Notes: generated by a model not told the origin, from the letters alone. Shown: positions 10,374 to 22,486, counted from the first letter of the stretch. The stretch is DNA of 64,000 bases from Amoebophrya sp. A120 (GCA_905178155.1 CAJINV010000016.1:711386-775385), one strand, 5' to 3'. Translations and numbers: made by a program.

Positions 10374-12841
10374 CTCTTGCAGTTGTGAATTTATCAACTC
10401 CATCGGGGATCATGTTGGAGGTGATCTTTTCTTCGTATGAGATTATCACAGACCGCTCCATTAATACCTTTCTTTGTAAAAGTATGAGAGGTGGAACAAG
10501 GCAAAAAGTCCCGATCACTATCGAAAGTTTTTTTGCAATTTTTCTGCATGCGAAATTTTCTAGGCAGTTCTGTGCATGAGGAATGGGATTTGTGATGCAA
10601 AAATACGCAGAAATGATGACTGTTGGTTCGGCGTCTCGAGCGCATAAGTATTGCCTTGCAAAAATCAAGCAGGACAGTTGCAGCTTGTGACGGGCTTTTT
10701 TCTGTGCATATGGACCACTGGCTGCGTTTTGTAATTCATCCAGCACTTCTGAACACGAAGATTACAATTCGCGACTCGCGGACGAACCTGTATCGAACAG
10801 AAAAACTTGGCTTGCTACACAATCACGCATGTTTCTTAGGATAATGAAATTTGTCCAGCACAATGAAATAGTAATCTTGAGCCTAGTTGATGAGAGTCCT
10901 CCTGCTCACGTCGTTGGTCCCTGTTGCAGAGTAGTCGGGTCTTGCTGTTTTCTTGCGCCTTGTCATGCGTTGTGCCGAGAACTGTGGTCATGCGGAAGGA
11001 GTGCTTATCACATCACGATAGCAAGAGCATGCTCGGAACGTAGCAATGCCAGGTTTTTTCGTTCGATAACCGTGAATTTGTACGTAACAAATCTCACAAC
11101 TTACTACCACCTCGTATGCTGGTATCAAACTGTGAAAAAGATGTTTACGTTCTCGACGTCCTTACGGGTGGTTTTTTTGTGATGCGAATTGGGGGCATGA
11201 GTATGAAAATGAAATTCAAGAAACAACTCCTGACTAGCTGGTGCATATAATCGCTTGTACTTCCGCGATTGCTAAGCTCAAACAGTAAATTTACAAATCT
11301 CTCATAAACGAGCCGCAAAGATCTGCCGAACGTAAACATTTTTTTGCCCCTGCATAATTATCTCACCAAAATAAAAGAAGCTGCACGAACAAGCGTGGCC
11401 GGCCTGGAGGAAGAAAGGATCTGTTCCATAGAATCCGGAAACTCGTAGTGCTGTTCCTGTTCACGGTGCATTTTTCGTTTTGCATGAATAACAGAGATCG
11501 ACGCCAGTAGCAGTTTTTTATGAGCGCGAAGTGAGCTTGGATTTTTTTGCATCGAGGACACTACTTAGCTACTTCACTTTGCAGTACTAGAAAGCTTTTT
11601 TAGGATGATTTAGAGCTAAAAGGCTCTGCTGTGAGGAGTAAAATTTGTACGTTTCAAGCTCGTCTTGCCTTGTAAACTTCGTTGAACAAAGCTGCATTTC
11701 GTCAGGAGACTACAGCTACACACTTTGTCACCGCTCAGAGGTGGAAGCACTACTATGTATGTATGTGCACCGTATAATTGCTTCATTCTCAGTCGTAGGA
11801 GAGAGTTTTTTTTTTCTGAACGGTCTCCGTCTACGTCGTCGAACTTCGTATTTTGATTCAGATTCGCTAATATGTCTCGCCCTTTTTTTTCCAACCGGGA
11901 TAATTATAACCATGTATGAAACTGAACGTCGTCGGCTCCAAGTTTGAAAGCGAAAATCAAGAAGTATGTCGCTCTGCATGTAATTTTTATCCCCCCTATG
12001 TATTCTATTTGTAGTCCCTGCAGGATGTATGCGAAAGTGATACGTTGTACTAGGGATTGAAAAGGACAACTATTGCGTAGGCAGTCAGTGCAGTAAAGGA
12101 ATTCAGTGTCTATTTCGTAATACCACCGCGACTTCTGACCCTCTATTTCGTCTTTTCCCTTCCCCGCGCAGTTAATTTTGGAATCACAGGGATTTTCTGT
12201 ATGAAATTTATCGTGTGCACTGATCGAGGCAAGGACTATCAGACAACACCGTACATCAGCACTTGTTCGACATCATCCCACGCAGTTTTGTTTTCGAACG
12301 GAATACGAGCAAAAACTTCACCCAAACCACTCCTTTCATCAACACCTGACAGTCTGTTTTTTTTCGCTCCGGGGAATACGTATCTTGTTTACGGGGAAAA
12401 AAAAGTCAAGTATTTCTTTACGTAGTCGAAGAATCTTTCGTAGTATCCGAGAGAAGAAGTCTGCAGCCGTTCTTAGAAGAACTACGGGTATGAAATGGAA
12501 AAAAGAAACGTCTTGTGTCATGCATTTGCAGTTTGCTTGAACATAGTGCGGAATCTTGCATGTTTGTGTCTGCTACCTTGATTCGTACGTCAAGTCACGT
12601 GATGTCAAGCAGCTTTGTATCCGTGCATGACCAGTTCTAGGACCAGCACCATCTTGAAAACTTGAATCAGCATGAAGCTGGGTATAGTGAGTGTAGTAAA
12701 GTTCGTCTTCCATTTCTCTTTGCATAAAGCTACTGGAAAACAGACAACAAGAAGCGCCACTTGTGGTCGGAGTCTTCCAGTAAGAAAACCGGGGAACGGA
12801 GAACACTTTCTTCCTTCTGCCGAAAAAACACCGCTACGAAA
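10374..12841. other. intergenic region before WD40 gene
   Basis: No gene recognised. Scattered CATGACAA-like motifs occur without paired ends. The 5' untranslated region and promoter of the WD40 gene must lie in its last part, but I see no defined promoter motif. Confidence 0.45.
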
Positions 12842-15800
12842 ATGTCATCTCGGTATCACGGAGTCTCGCGAAGCGGCAAGACCGCAGGGCACGTCCTGCG
12901 TTCACAGAAGCTGCGATCGCAACTGCACCTCGGCGGGCCGAACAACCTGCTGAATACGTCCGGGGAGAACTTTGCGCTGGTGGGCAGTCCAAAATCTCCA
13001 GCGAGTCACAAGTCGAGTTTGCTCAGCGGCCCGTTTAGCGATCCTTCGGACCACCAGAACTTTTCCAACCTGAACGTCCGCGTGCAGACGGCGGTGGCCT
13101 ATCCGAAGCAGTTTGGACACAACGACTTGAAGCAGATCTTCGGCGTCCGCTACAATCCGAACTTCCACCGCGGCGAAAACTACGTCGCCGTCGGGTATGC
13201 GGACGGCGCTCTCCGCGTGTTCGAGACGGATTCCTGGTCCAAGGTCGCGTGCTCCCCCGTCGACTTCGACACTCCAGATCCGGAGGAGATATGAAAGTGT
13301 AGAACTTCAACCCCTCCTTATTCCCCCTCAACATTTGATGTCATGCAAGAAAATGAAAATAAAGCATCAGATCCACTTCCACCATGATGTTGTTTGCCTC
13401 TTGGCACTTCTTGCCTAACAGGGTCATCTTCTGGAAGCCGAAATATTGCAGTAGAATCGGGCATCTTGAACTCGTCATGCAAAAGCAGCACTTTTTTTGC
13501 CGGAGCTACTTGTGCTGTTAGTGTTCATGCTCATAAGTATCCAAGAAATTATTATGCGGGGGAGGAGGGGGAGTTGTGCACCCTGATAGGAGAGCAAGCT
13601 TCTCGCGAAGGGCATCCAGATTCCACCGAGCCAGATCCATGGAGCGTTTGACGCCTTCGAGCCGATCACCAGTCTCAAGTGGATGGACAGCCGGCGGGTG
13701 CTTTTCTTGCAGGGAAACCAGATCAACATTCTCAACGGCGTGGGAAACAACGGTGCAAACGAGGACCAGAGTAACCAGCCCAAGGTAGAGCGCGTGGACC
13801 ACAAGCACGGGGCGATGTACGTGTGCGATGTGGCCGGCAATCCAAACGATCTCGGAGGTATCACTATACCAAATGCTGATACTTCAAACACCAGCGCACT
13901 TTATTCTGAATTAGTACTAAGTAACTGTAACTTCATCTACCCCCACGATGATCCGGAAAATGCGACGTAAGAAAAAGGTGCATGAAAGAAAACGATCGGA
14001 ATTTCTGGTTTGCATGATAAAGCCGCGTATCGTATAGTAGTATCTATACCGGTCAGTACTATGCTTTTGCTCTTCTCCTGCTTCAAAGCAATCTGTACGA
14101 CGAGCGGTGACCGTGACACATCGTTTCGTAGTATCTTTTACAACTACACTGCAATATGATATTAATTCACGTTGATCTTCATCTACACTGCAGCATGCAA
14201 GCGACCCCAGCGGTTCCTAGTGGGGGGAACGGAGCGAAAAGTGGTCATTTACGACGCCAAGACGCTGCAAGAGACGTGCTGCCTCCGAAAATCGTTGTAC
14301 CGAGCGGATTCGTTTGCGCACTCGAATCGGTATGGAACGCAAATATGTCTGGGTAGTTCTCCCATGGAAGATTGCAAGATTTGTCATGCAATTTTTCTAA
14401 GCTTCGCAAAGTCTGCAAGGCAGGGCTTAGCATCACAAGCTCTGGAGCTCCTTGGTAATAAATGCGTATTCCGCGGCATGAGAAATCCGCTCTGCTCTGA
14501 GCATGGGCAGAAGTAGGCATTTTTTGCAAGGAGCCAGGCAAGACAGATTTTTGTTTTGTGTGACCCGCAACTCGTATGAATTCAACTTCGCCCTCTACTT
14601 GCTTCTCTTCCAGACATGCAGGGATATTTGCAGTGCATAACCAGATCAGCTCAGCAAAATTTTTTCCCGACTGCGACGGTCAGATCTACGTAACGGGCTC
14701 CTGGGACAATTCCGTTGCCGTATGTATCCTGTGTAAAAACGTCCCCACCGCCAAATTGTCATGTAAATCTGCATGCCTTAAATGTTCCTCATGCGGAGCC
14801 CTATGAGAAGCATTTTTTTGTGTAATAAATGCGTCACGATCTGGGAGCTAAGAAAAAGATTGAATGCCGATGATCAGTGATGCAGCAGCCCTACCTACAT
14901 GACAGCATTGCACTGCGAGCCCGAAGTTGTCATGCGCAATAGCAAAGTCTCTATCTTGTTGCTTGACCCTGGGGGGGGGGACATTTTTGCACAGGATAGT
15001 ATGGGACTGCCGTTCCGGGAAGCGGGAAAGGTACTTTTTCTCGCAGAAGCAATAAATAAAAATTACAAGTTGGCTTAACTTGTGGTCATTTTCATTCCGA
15101 GTGGCATAGAATTTTTGTCTGCAAAAGCATATCCGCGTGAAGAGAAAACAAGATCTCGAGCGTAGACTGAATCTGCCATAATTGTTCGGCGTTTTTGCTG
15201 CAACAAGACAAGAGTCCTGTAAGAAAGTATCACCGAGACCTCCGTGCAGCCGTGCCTAGCTGCTAGTGTATAATAATTTCTGGAGGTTGTCGATATTTGT
15301 CTGTCTCTGTGTCTACCACCATGCGAAAGAATGATCATGTTAATTTTTACTGACGTGCTCCCATCCCTCCGAATTCTATCCGCCGAACAAAATTTTGTTC
15401 CCAAGGTTTTTGGACGAGCAGCTAGTCCTCGTAGGTTCCGGGCCGGAGGCGCTAGATGTGGACCGCAATTTATCGCAAGAAAATACTGTTTCACTGTGAA
15501 CTTGTGACGCAGAGAACGAAGCACCAAAGTGTTTGTCTTGCTACACCTGCAAGACATTGGATTTTCAAGCGTGTTTTCCCTTGGAAAGCGCGCAGGGCAA
15601 ATTTTCCGTGTCATGTGTAACAAACTTGTAATGCAGATCTTGCAAAATCACCACAGTGAGACAGTTTTTTCGTGGGATACAACTCGATTCTGACGGGGAT
15701 ATCACACAAAAAAAAGCTAGCACAGAATCGTATTTGTCAACATGTAAAAAGTAAAACTTAAACTACCCATCACATCACAGTACAGAGAATAAAAACCAGG

Positions 15801-16894
15801 CATGTAGTTCGGGGGCATGCCGGCTAGAATGCTTATGCCAGAAAGTATGTTTTCGTTTTGTGTGCTGTGCGTAGGTCTTCTACTTGTAGTACTTTTTCGT
15901 AAGGGATGAAGATGATGAAACAAGTGGAGTACCTAGTGCTAGCGTTTTTCTTCCTATCCAGGAAAAAAACTGTGTAAGTGTAACTTTGTAGGAAGAGCAG
16001 CATCACAAATTCGCTTTGCATTACAGGGAAAACCTGTCATGCGTAGCTAGTACGTGGAAACACGTATGATAGTAGCCGATGACGCAATTCCAGCATGACA
16101 AGTGTAATTGTTTTGCATTTTCTGCATCACAGATTTACACTTACACAGTTTTTTTCTTGCATTCTCCCTTTCGATGTCGCAGTTACCGCACCAAGGATCC
16201 CTATGGAACTGTCAGGATTGGAATTGACAAAGTTGAAAATTTTGTGATGCATAAAACCGATACCAGTTGGAAGCCCAATTTGTAAGCGGCGCATGACAAT
16301 AAATTTCGACGTCATCGAAGTCCACTTTGTCATGCTGTTTAGCGAAAGAAGGCATCCTTTGTCATTCTACTTTAGCAGCTCTATCCCAAACCCGAAACAG
16401 GCTCACAGTCGGCCTCTCTGGCAATCCCTGCAAGACAGTCACTTCGTGTCTTGCATTTCATGCATCACAGATTATTTCAACTTTGTCGATTTCAATCCTG
16501 ACACACCCATAATCCCGTGCAGCTGTTCGACTTTGGCACGTGTAAACTGCTCGAAACCTGCCCTACATCAAGCTCGGCGCCGTCACTCCTCGGTGCGGGG
16601 GGCCCGGCAGCTGGACCGGCGACCAGCAATCAGCTGCTGCCGTACTCGTGCCAATTTTCTCGGGACAGCAAGAAAATCCTGATCGGGGGGAAGCACGTCA
16701 ACGCGGAAAAGCAGGGCTCCTTTGTCGTTCTGCGACGGGTCGGTGGCGGCCGGTCGATGGTGCAGTATGAAGATCACAGCCGGCAAGCCGCGGTTTGGTC
16801 CGTAGACGCGGTCACGCAAAACAGCCACGGGGTACTGTCCACGGAGTACGCTCTGGGTCACGCCGATGGGGTGCTGCAGGTGCTCCAGAGTTGA
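12842..16894 (+). CDS. WD40-repeat protein
   Basis: Exons: 12842-13289, 13594-13857, 14194-14330, 14639-14724, 15004-15030, 16183-16201, 16517-16894. They sum to 453 codons, giving 452 aa, and every join is in frame. WD40-type blades are recognisable: YVAVGYADGALRVFETDSW, RFLVGGTERKVVIYDAK, GQIYVTGSWDNSVAVWDCRS and VQLFDFGTCK. A beta-propeller suggests a cytoplasmic protein-protein scaffold. I cannot assign a subfamily. The N-terminal 80 or so residues are basic and Ser/Gly-rich without blades. ATG 12842 (context CGAAAATGTC) precedes MSSRYHGVSRSGK. The frame is open upstream to 12761, so an earlier start is possible. The stop TGA 16892-16894 is followed at 16901 by AATAAA. Confidence 0.88.
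13290..13588. mobile_element. introner, family B, in WD40 gene
   Basis: Starts TATGAAAGTGTAGAACTTCA and ends GGAGTTGTGCACCCTGATA. The direct repeat GGAGA is exact (13285-13289, 13589-13593). Removal gives TPDPEESKLLAKG in frame. Confidence 0.93.
13858..14193 (+). other. GT-AG intron in WD40 gene
   Basis: The donor is GTATCA and the acceptor TACACTGCAG, phase 1, joining NPNDLG to ACKRPQRFLVGG. It has no terminal inverted repeats. Confidence 0.8.
14331..14639. mobile_element. introner, family A, in WD40 gene
   Basis: Starts TATGGAACGCAAATATGTCT and ends GGATATTTGCAGTGCATA. The flanks ATCGG and ACCAG do not match. The frame needs the next exon to begin at the element's last A (14639), giving SNRNQISSAKF, or RYNQISS if TAT is kept. 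Confidence 0.8.
14725..14998. mobile_element. introner, family D, in WD40 gene
   Basis: Starts TATCCTGTGTAAAAACGTCC and ends ACATTTTTGCACAGGATA. The direct repeat GTATG is exact. Removal rebuilds a WD dipeptide across the join (NSVAVWDCRSGK), which is strong evidence that it is spliced. Confidence 0.95.
15471..15681. mobile_element. introner, family H, nested in intron
   Basis: Starts TATCGCAAGAAAATACTGTT and ends AGACAGTTTTTTCGTGGGATA. It is the sister of the copy at 10158. The flanks CAATT and CAACT match at 4 of 5. Confidence 0.8.
15955..16163. mobile_element. introner, family E, nested in intron
   Basis: Starts TATCCAGGAAAAAAACTGTG and ends ACACAGTTTTTTTCTTGCATT. The flanks CTTCC and CTCCC match at 4 of 5. 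The right end reads ATT instead of ATA. Confidence 0.78.
16202..16511. mobile_element. introner, family G, in WD40 gene
   Basis: Starts TATGGAACTGTCAGGATTGG and ends AATCCTGACACACCCATA. The direct repeat ATCCC is exact (16197-16201, 16512-16516). Removal gives YRTKDPVQLFDFG in frame. With the preceding intron it isolates a 19-nt exon. Confidence 0.93.
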
Positions 16895-17520
16895 GCGAAC
16901 AATAAACTCTCCGACGAGATAAGAAGTAACTCTAGAATCCGTCTGATATTCAGATCTTTCGCTTATATTTCTTCTCGACGCACCGTTTGTAGTAAGTTCC
17001 TCTATTTGAATTTTCACCAACGCAAGGAGCAAAACTAGTCTCTCCAAGCATGATTTTTCCGATGACAACTTTAAAGCACTATCGAAAGAAGAAAGCCCGC
17101 TCTGTTCTTTCTGGGTGCAGGACTGTCGGTAGCAAACTTGCATTTTCTACTGCCGACGGAAAGGTTTTCTTGCTTCTGTCAGTTGTGATAAGTAGCTGGA
17201 AGTACCATTTCATCTCGACTGGTGCTTCATGTCTTGACCCTGACTTTCGCTTTCTTGTTTTGCACGACGAGTTTTGCATTTTGCGGGAGAAAAGAAACTT
17301 CCTTGCCCGGTTACGTCATGGCCGCAATCAACATCAAGCGACACAAATACTGTCACCGTCATTCCGATGCTGGACTTTTTTCTTTCGATAGCGCAGAAGA
17401 CAGAAGCGGAAATATCCGACTAAAATCAATATAACCGTAGTTTCCGAGATCATTCTAATCACAACAACCTAGGCGTACTATCCAAACGGCAGGTAGATTT
17501 CTTCTCTTTATGATCACAAG
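16895..17520. other. intergenic region after WD40 gene
   Basis: The AATAAA hexamer at 16901 is the only possible 3'-end signal seen. No gene recognised. Confidence 0.45.
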
Positions 17521-17811
17521 TATGCATGGCAAATGTGTCTGGGTCCTCTGGAGGGATATTACAGCTCGTCATGCGAAGATGATGAAGCCTAATCCTAAAA
17601 AATCTGTGCTGCATGATGATGAAGCCTAATCCCAAAAGTTGCCCCCTTCGTGCTCGGTTGGAGAAGGCGGATTTCTTCTGCGGGATAGGTATGTCGCAAG
17701 ATTTAAATTTGTGATGCTTTCTTGCATTCCAGACCATGTGGGTGGTCCGCGAAATGCATGACCGATCTTGCATTTAATCTTCCAGGTCCAGACGCATTTG
17801 CGCCTTGGATA
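17521..17811. mobile_element. introner-like element, family A, intergenic
   Basis: Starts TATGCATGGCAAATGTGTCT and ends CAGACGCATTTGCGCCTTGGATA. The two ends are diverged complements. The flanks ACAAG and AGAAC are not a duplication, and no coding sequence adjoins it. Confidence 0.7.
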
Positions 17812-17976
17812 AGAACACGTTGCGAGTCACCATTTTGTTTCTAATGCGAGATCAAGTAGATTTTAATGTACTAATTTGACACAAAGTAGTTCAGCATGAT
17901 TTATGATTACAAAGCATAGTTTCAACCTTCAACCTTCTACACGGGAATCATGTATACTTCGGCAATTTTTTTATCC

Positions 17977-18255
17977 TATCCTGAGTAAAAACATCCCCAC
18001 ACCAGAGTCAAGATGGGGATTTTGCAACACAAACCTAGAACTTTTGGGGGTCACGCATCACAAGTTGCAGTCCGTAGTGTAGTGCAGGTTCGCAAGGCCA
18101 GCTGCATCATAAATCCATCTGCTCATCCTGTTTACAGCATTAGAAATTCCAAAACACGACTAAAAATGCCTCTCCTGGCGCTACGCATTACAAATGTTCC
18201 TGTCATTGCAAATCTGCATGACAACTCTGGTGTGGGGACGTTTTTACTTAGGATA
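17977..18255. mobile_element. introner, family D, intergenic
   Basis: Starts TATCCTGAGTAAAAACATCC and ends GGGACGTTTTTACTTAGGATA. The direct repeat TATCC is exact. It closely resembles the PUF copy at 6519, including the interior, so it is a recent relative outside any recognisable gene. Confidence 0.88.
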
Positions 18256-20045
18256 TATCCTATTTCAAACTTAACGCACCACTGTACAATGTTTTTTGGT
18301 AAAAGATTTTCTAAAGCTCGTCGCCTTCTTCTATGAAAAAGGGCAAAAAGCACGCTGCAGGTTTACTGGGAAGTCGCCAACGTGCATACAGTAGCAGTCT
18401 CGTGCCAACAAGGTGGGTGCAGAAGCAAGTACCATAATCAAAGCATACACGCGGCGGGTGCTGTCATTGATATGCGTGAGTGTAGGATCAGATCGTGAAG
18501 CACTACCAGCACAGCAGATCATGCACCTATACGCGATGAGGATGATGAAGTAGAAGTCTGTCATGTGGTGCTCAAGGATAGCTCGTTGTAAGTATTGTTG
18601 CTGCTGGTCAGCTTAAAAACATCATGGTCGCGAAAATTGCTATTGAGATGAAGATGAATGCACGTTGGCGAAATTTCCCACGACCTCCCACGGCCGCTCC
18701 ATACGACGACTATTCCGATTTCAATTCTACGAACGTAATTTATCCAGAGGAAAATAGGTATTCGGCCCACCACAGCTGTTTTAACAAACTGCAAACTTCG
18801 CGACGAGTCCGCACGGCTTGCTATGAACTTGCAGGAGATCATATTTCGTGTTTGTTCTATTGTATGAGGTTCTTTTTGTCGAAGGGGTATAGTTTTGTGT
18901 TTCATGCATAATGTCAGCTGCGCCCCCATGTCAGACGGGGCTAGGAGGCATTACAAAGCTCGCGCGCGCGACCATCTTGTCGCAGCCCTTCCGCGATGGG
19001 CGACCGGCGCCTGCTTTTGCAGATCCGGGCGCCAGCAAGCGAGGTTCTGGCGCGGTTTTGGGAAGCCGGCGCTGATGCCCCCCTGGTAGCGGGGAATTTT
19101 CATACTCGCCCGGGTGAGTATGAAATTTCCCGCGGCCACTTTTGATGCCTTGATTCCTGCGGCCGTGCGCCGAAGCGGCGCCACCGTCCGCAGTGGCCCG
19201 GGTGCCGCGGTGTTGCTTCATCCGGCCCCCAGGGGCCTTTCCCAGCGAATTTGTTGTGAAATCTGCGGGGAGCCGGCTTCACTGTTGCGAACGACCGTAG
19301 GCTCCACGCTTTCTAGTTAAGAGGAGGGGAAAAAGTCGCCGTGGCGGCGTTGCTCTGGGGCACAGAAAAGCGAAGCTCTCTCAACAAAAGACGGGGAAAC
19401 GTCTCCGCACCCCAAAAAGAAAGTATAATACGACCGCGCGTTTTATTGTCGCCACAGGTCTGCGAAATGAAAAGGAAAAGCGATACCGCCCTTGCTAGAA
19501 AGTAATGCGCTGACAATAAAGGCTGGAAATTTGTAACAGCCTGCGTCGGCTACGGCTCTTCACGACCAGTCGTACGGGTTCAGAGGGTCACAAAAAACGG
19601 CAAAAAATGCTCCCGATCAATTCGTACTGGCATGCTATGCATGACAAATAAGTTGAGCTGTGGTCGTGGGGGTGCTTTTCCTCATGTGCATAAAAAACAC
19701 ACCTGTACAAGAATATTTTGTTTCTGGGGCTTACTTTATTTTATCCACTCAGAAAAAAACCGCATCCCTGCCGATGTGAAGAGAAAACAGCTTCTTGCAG
19801 CAAGAAAGCTGCTCTCGTTGAGCACTGGTGTTCAACGGATAGGGCTTGTTGAACACTGATCAACGAATGTTTTTATTCTGGCCGGGCAGGAAATAGAAAT
19901 TCAAATTGGAATTGCATGAAGAAACATCGTCAGCGAGGGGTTTTTTTCTTCCGCATACTGCTCTGTATGATTATAGTTCTTCATTTCCGCGCAAGAACAG
20001 GAACTTCGCTCTCGTCTAGCACGTCCGGTACTTACCTTCTTCTTT
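18256..20045. other. intergenic region with GC-rich island
   Basis: No gene recognised. From about 18950 to 19320 the sequence turns sharply GC-rich and includes the palindrome at 19089-19133. It is AT-richer again afterwards. Confidence 0.45.
19089..19133. repeat. 45-bp near-perfect palindrome
   Basis: The left arm GGGGAATTTTCATACTCGCC and the right arm GGGTGAGTATGAAATTTCCC are complementary around CCCGGG, with two mismatches. It could form a cruciform or an RNA hairpin. No flanking gene is evident. Confidence 0.8.
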
Positions 20046-20384
20046 TATGACAGTCCCAGGTGGGAAATTTTCAAAAGGGAAATAATTTGCCATGCAGATT
20101 GAAAATTATCGTTCGACACAAGCTGAGCTCGCCACTTCTGGGCAACCTAAGACAACTTTTTGTGACACTGCAGGGGCTTTTATTCTGTTTCTGTCAGTTA
20201 GTTTGCTGCGACCACTGCTACTGTCATGCTCGTCAGTGTTGACCCAGAGGATAGCCCCACCCAGACTTCTTACCATTTGCCTGAGTTGATACCTCCTATG
20301 CATTTCTTCAGCTGTTTTGTGTTTACGTAGCATTTTATCCTTCATTATTTTCATTTTGACAATTTCCCACCTGGCACATCCATA
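20046..20384. mobile_element. introner-like element, family L, intergenic
   Basis: Starts TATGACAGTCCCAGGTGGGA and ends TCCCACCTGGCACATCCATA. The flanks TCTTT and TCTTG match at 4 of 5. It is the only member of this terminal family seen here. Confidence 0.75.
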
Positions 20385-21241
20385 TCTTGTTCTCCTCTAC
20401 AACGACGAACACGAATCAGAATCCTGACGTCGACCCTATTTCAACATGCTACAAACAAGAACCACGGGGTATGACTATTCGTCGGGCATATTTTTACGGT
20501 ATAATTTCTATCCACGAAAAAGGAACATGAATCCCACCCCAGGGCGGCGGGTAAGTAAGCAAAAACTTATCACAGGAAGACATAGTTGTGCAGGTGTCAC
20601 AGGAAAAATTCGTAACAGGGAACATCAAAGTAAGTTGTTGTACCAGCTACGGACCACTTGTAGACGATAAAGATGCATGATTTATTGCGGGAGACGAAAT
20701 TCTTGCTTCTAATGTCGCGATATCTACTACTTCGTAGTGGAAGTCTGTTGTACTACAGCATCATGTATCTTCTTCACCGCTTTCACAGCTTTGATTTTTC
20801 AGAATATTCAGCCTTCTTTGTTCTGTCTCACCACGTCGGAGGTTCTTGTAGTTATTGTGCTTCGTTCAGGTCTCAGATCTTCGTTGACTATCGGCAACAT
20901 CTGCTTTTTTTCGGTGCCTCATCTTCGTACGGTCGGAGAAGAAGTTGTGAGTGTCAGACTGACATCATGATTCAAATCGGTTTATTCACGAGAAAAAGGT
21001 CGGTGTCAGAATTTTTGCTATCTCCTCGGTAAATAAACGGATCGCGTCTACTACCAAACGAGGACTGAATCATCGTACGAAACAAGTCTACAACTTCTTA
21101 CTGCCTGTTGCTCGTCTGGTGCTTTCTTCGTGCCGCCGATGACAATTTCATTCTCGGTGTTATTTCACTCCAAATACTGATTTCCTCGGTTGCGTAAGTA
21201 CTACATTTCGTCGTAAGTTGTAGAGTTATTTTCAAGGTAAT
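20385..21241. other. intergenic region
   Basis: No gene, repeat family or RNA recognised. Confidence 0.4.
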
Positions 21242-22124
21242 ATGAAAGCAAGAACTGAGCTTGCTTTTCGTTTCGTGCATTCGTGCAATACGAAGTCGAG
21301 CAGGTATTTTTTCGGTTATCGTGTCGTCCATTTTATTTCTCGTGCAGTTCTCTCAATCGGTCTCGTCCTGCTACTTCGTAAGTCGTCCAGAAAAACTTCA
21401 GTCACGTGCAAAAACTCGTATCCACTGCTGCATACCACGAAAACGAATCACGGCTGTGACTATCATGGGCATGATTTTGCAGTGGCAAAAATCGAGTCTG
21501 CACTAGACTCCTTTCAACGTGTCCACTTCACCTATCCCCACTCCACAGTGCTTTCCGCCCTGAAGGTACTTGATTCAAATCGCGCCCACGAGTTTGAAAA
21601 AAAATTTTGCAACGACCCCACTTTTATTTGCATCAAACACGACTCTCAAAAATCTCCGAAGAACCATTTATTTTTATCCGAGTATCTAGTATTATTTACA
21701 ACGACTACGAAGTTATTAAGTAAGGCGTGCTTGATAGTTTCTGTTTCGACACTTTTCTTTTCCCTACAAGAGATCACTTGTTACAGTTTGCAGCATCTGT
21801 ATGGATGTGTCAGAGTTGAAATCGACAGAGTTGAAATGATTTGTCATGCATAAAATGGATACCAGTTGGAAGCCCAATTTTCAAGCAGCGCGTGACAAAT
21901 TTTTGGAGCACCGGAATCCAATTTGTCATGCTGTTTGGGCACAGAAGACTGCTTTTGACATGCTCTTTTAGCAGCTCTATCCCAAACCCTAAATAGGCTC
22001 ACAATCTGCCTCACTTGCCATCCCGGCAAGACAGGCACTCCATCTCTTGCATTCTATGCATGACAAATCATTTCAACTTTGACGATTTCAATCCTGACAG
22101 TTCCATAATCTGTTCTACAAATAA
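21242..22124 (+). CDS. doubtful small protein split by an introner
   Basis: An ATG at 21242 opens a frame that runs into the introner at 21800. After removing it and one ATCTG copy, the frame continues LQHLFYK to TAA 22122-22124, which overlaps an AATAAA at about 22119. The result is 189 aa. The product is mixed polar and hydrophobic with no domain I recognise. An open frame of this length can occur by chance in this window. The only support is that the element has an exact duplication and that the stop follows at once. Confidence 0.25.
21800..22107. mobile_element. introner, family G
   Basis: Starts TATGGATGTGTCAGAGTTGA and ends CAATCCTGACAGTTCCATA. The direct repeat ATCTG is exact (21795-21799, 22108-22112). 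Its ends and interior are close to the WD40 copy at 16202. Confidence 0.9.
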
Positions 22125-22198
22125 AAGCGACGACGCGGCTGCAACTACTGTTCATCGTTTTCATTATTCTCCTGGGAAGAAAAATATTACACGACTTG

Positions 22199-22486
22199 TA
22201 TCCGGGGTCAAAAACGTCCCCATCTACCCACACTTCTCAAGGAGGTTTGCATGCCCGGTACAATGTTGTCTGGTTCTAGTGCGCACAGACCTGCAGGAGG
22301 CATTGCTCTGGCGCAGCGTCTCAGACTCAGTATATGTCTCAGCCGTGCCAGGTATGATCGACCGCACGGGAACGCCGGACCTGAGTTTGTCACGTGTAGA
22401 GATGATTCTGAGAACGTCAACCTCTATATGTACCTGTTCAGCAGAAATCATGTAAATCTGGGATTGGGGCGTTTTGACTCATGATA
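22199..22486. mobile_element. introner-like element, family D
   Basis: Starts TATCCGGGGTCAAAAACGTC and ends GGGGCGTTTTGACTCATGATA, complementary to the left end. The flanks do not match, so it is an old copy or the boundaries are off. Confidence 0.6.

Larger units (their letters stand above)
15031..16182 (+). other. GT-AG intron holding two introner copies
   Basis: The donor GTACTT follows SGKRE and the acceptor GATGTCGCAG precedes SYRTKDP, phase 2. At 1152 bp it is much longer than the other introns of the gene and contains the elements at 15471 and 15955. Confidence 0.8.

Noticed and set aside
15075-15623. 182-codon open frame on the minus strand
   Set aside because: It lies within the WD40 intron, overlaps the family H introner and reads element motifs as protein; no domain character.
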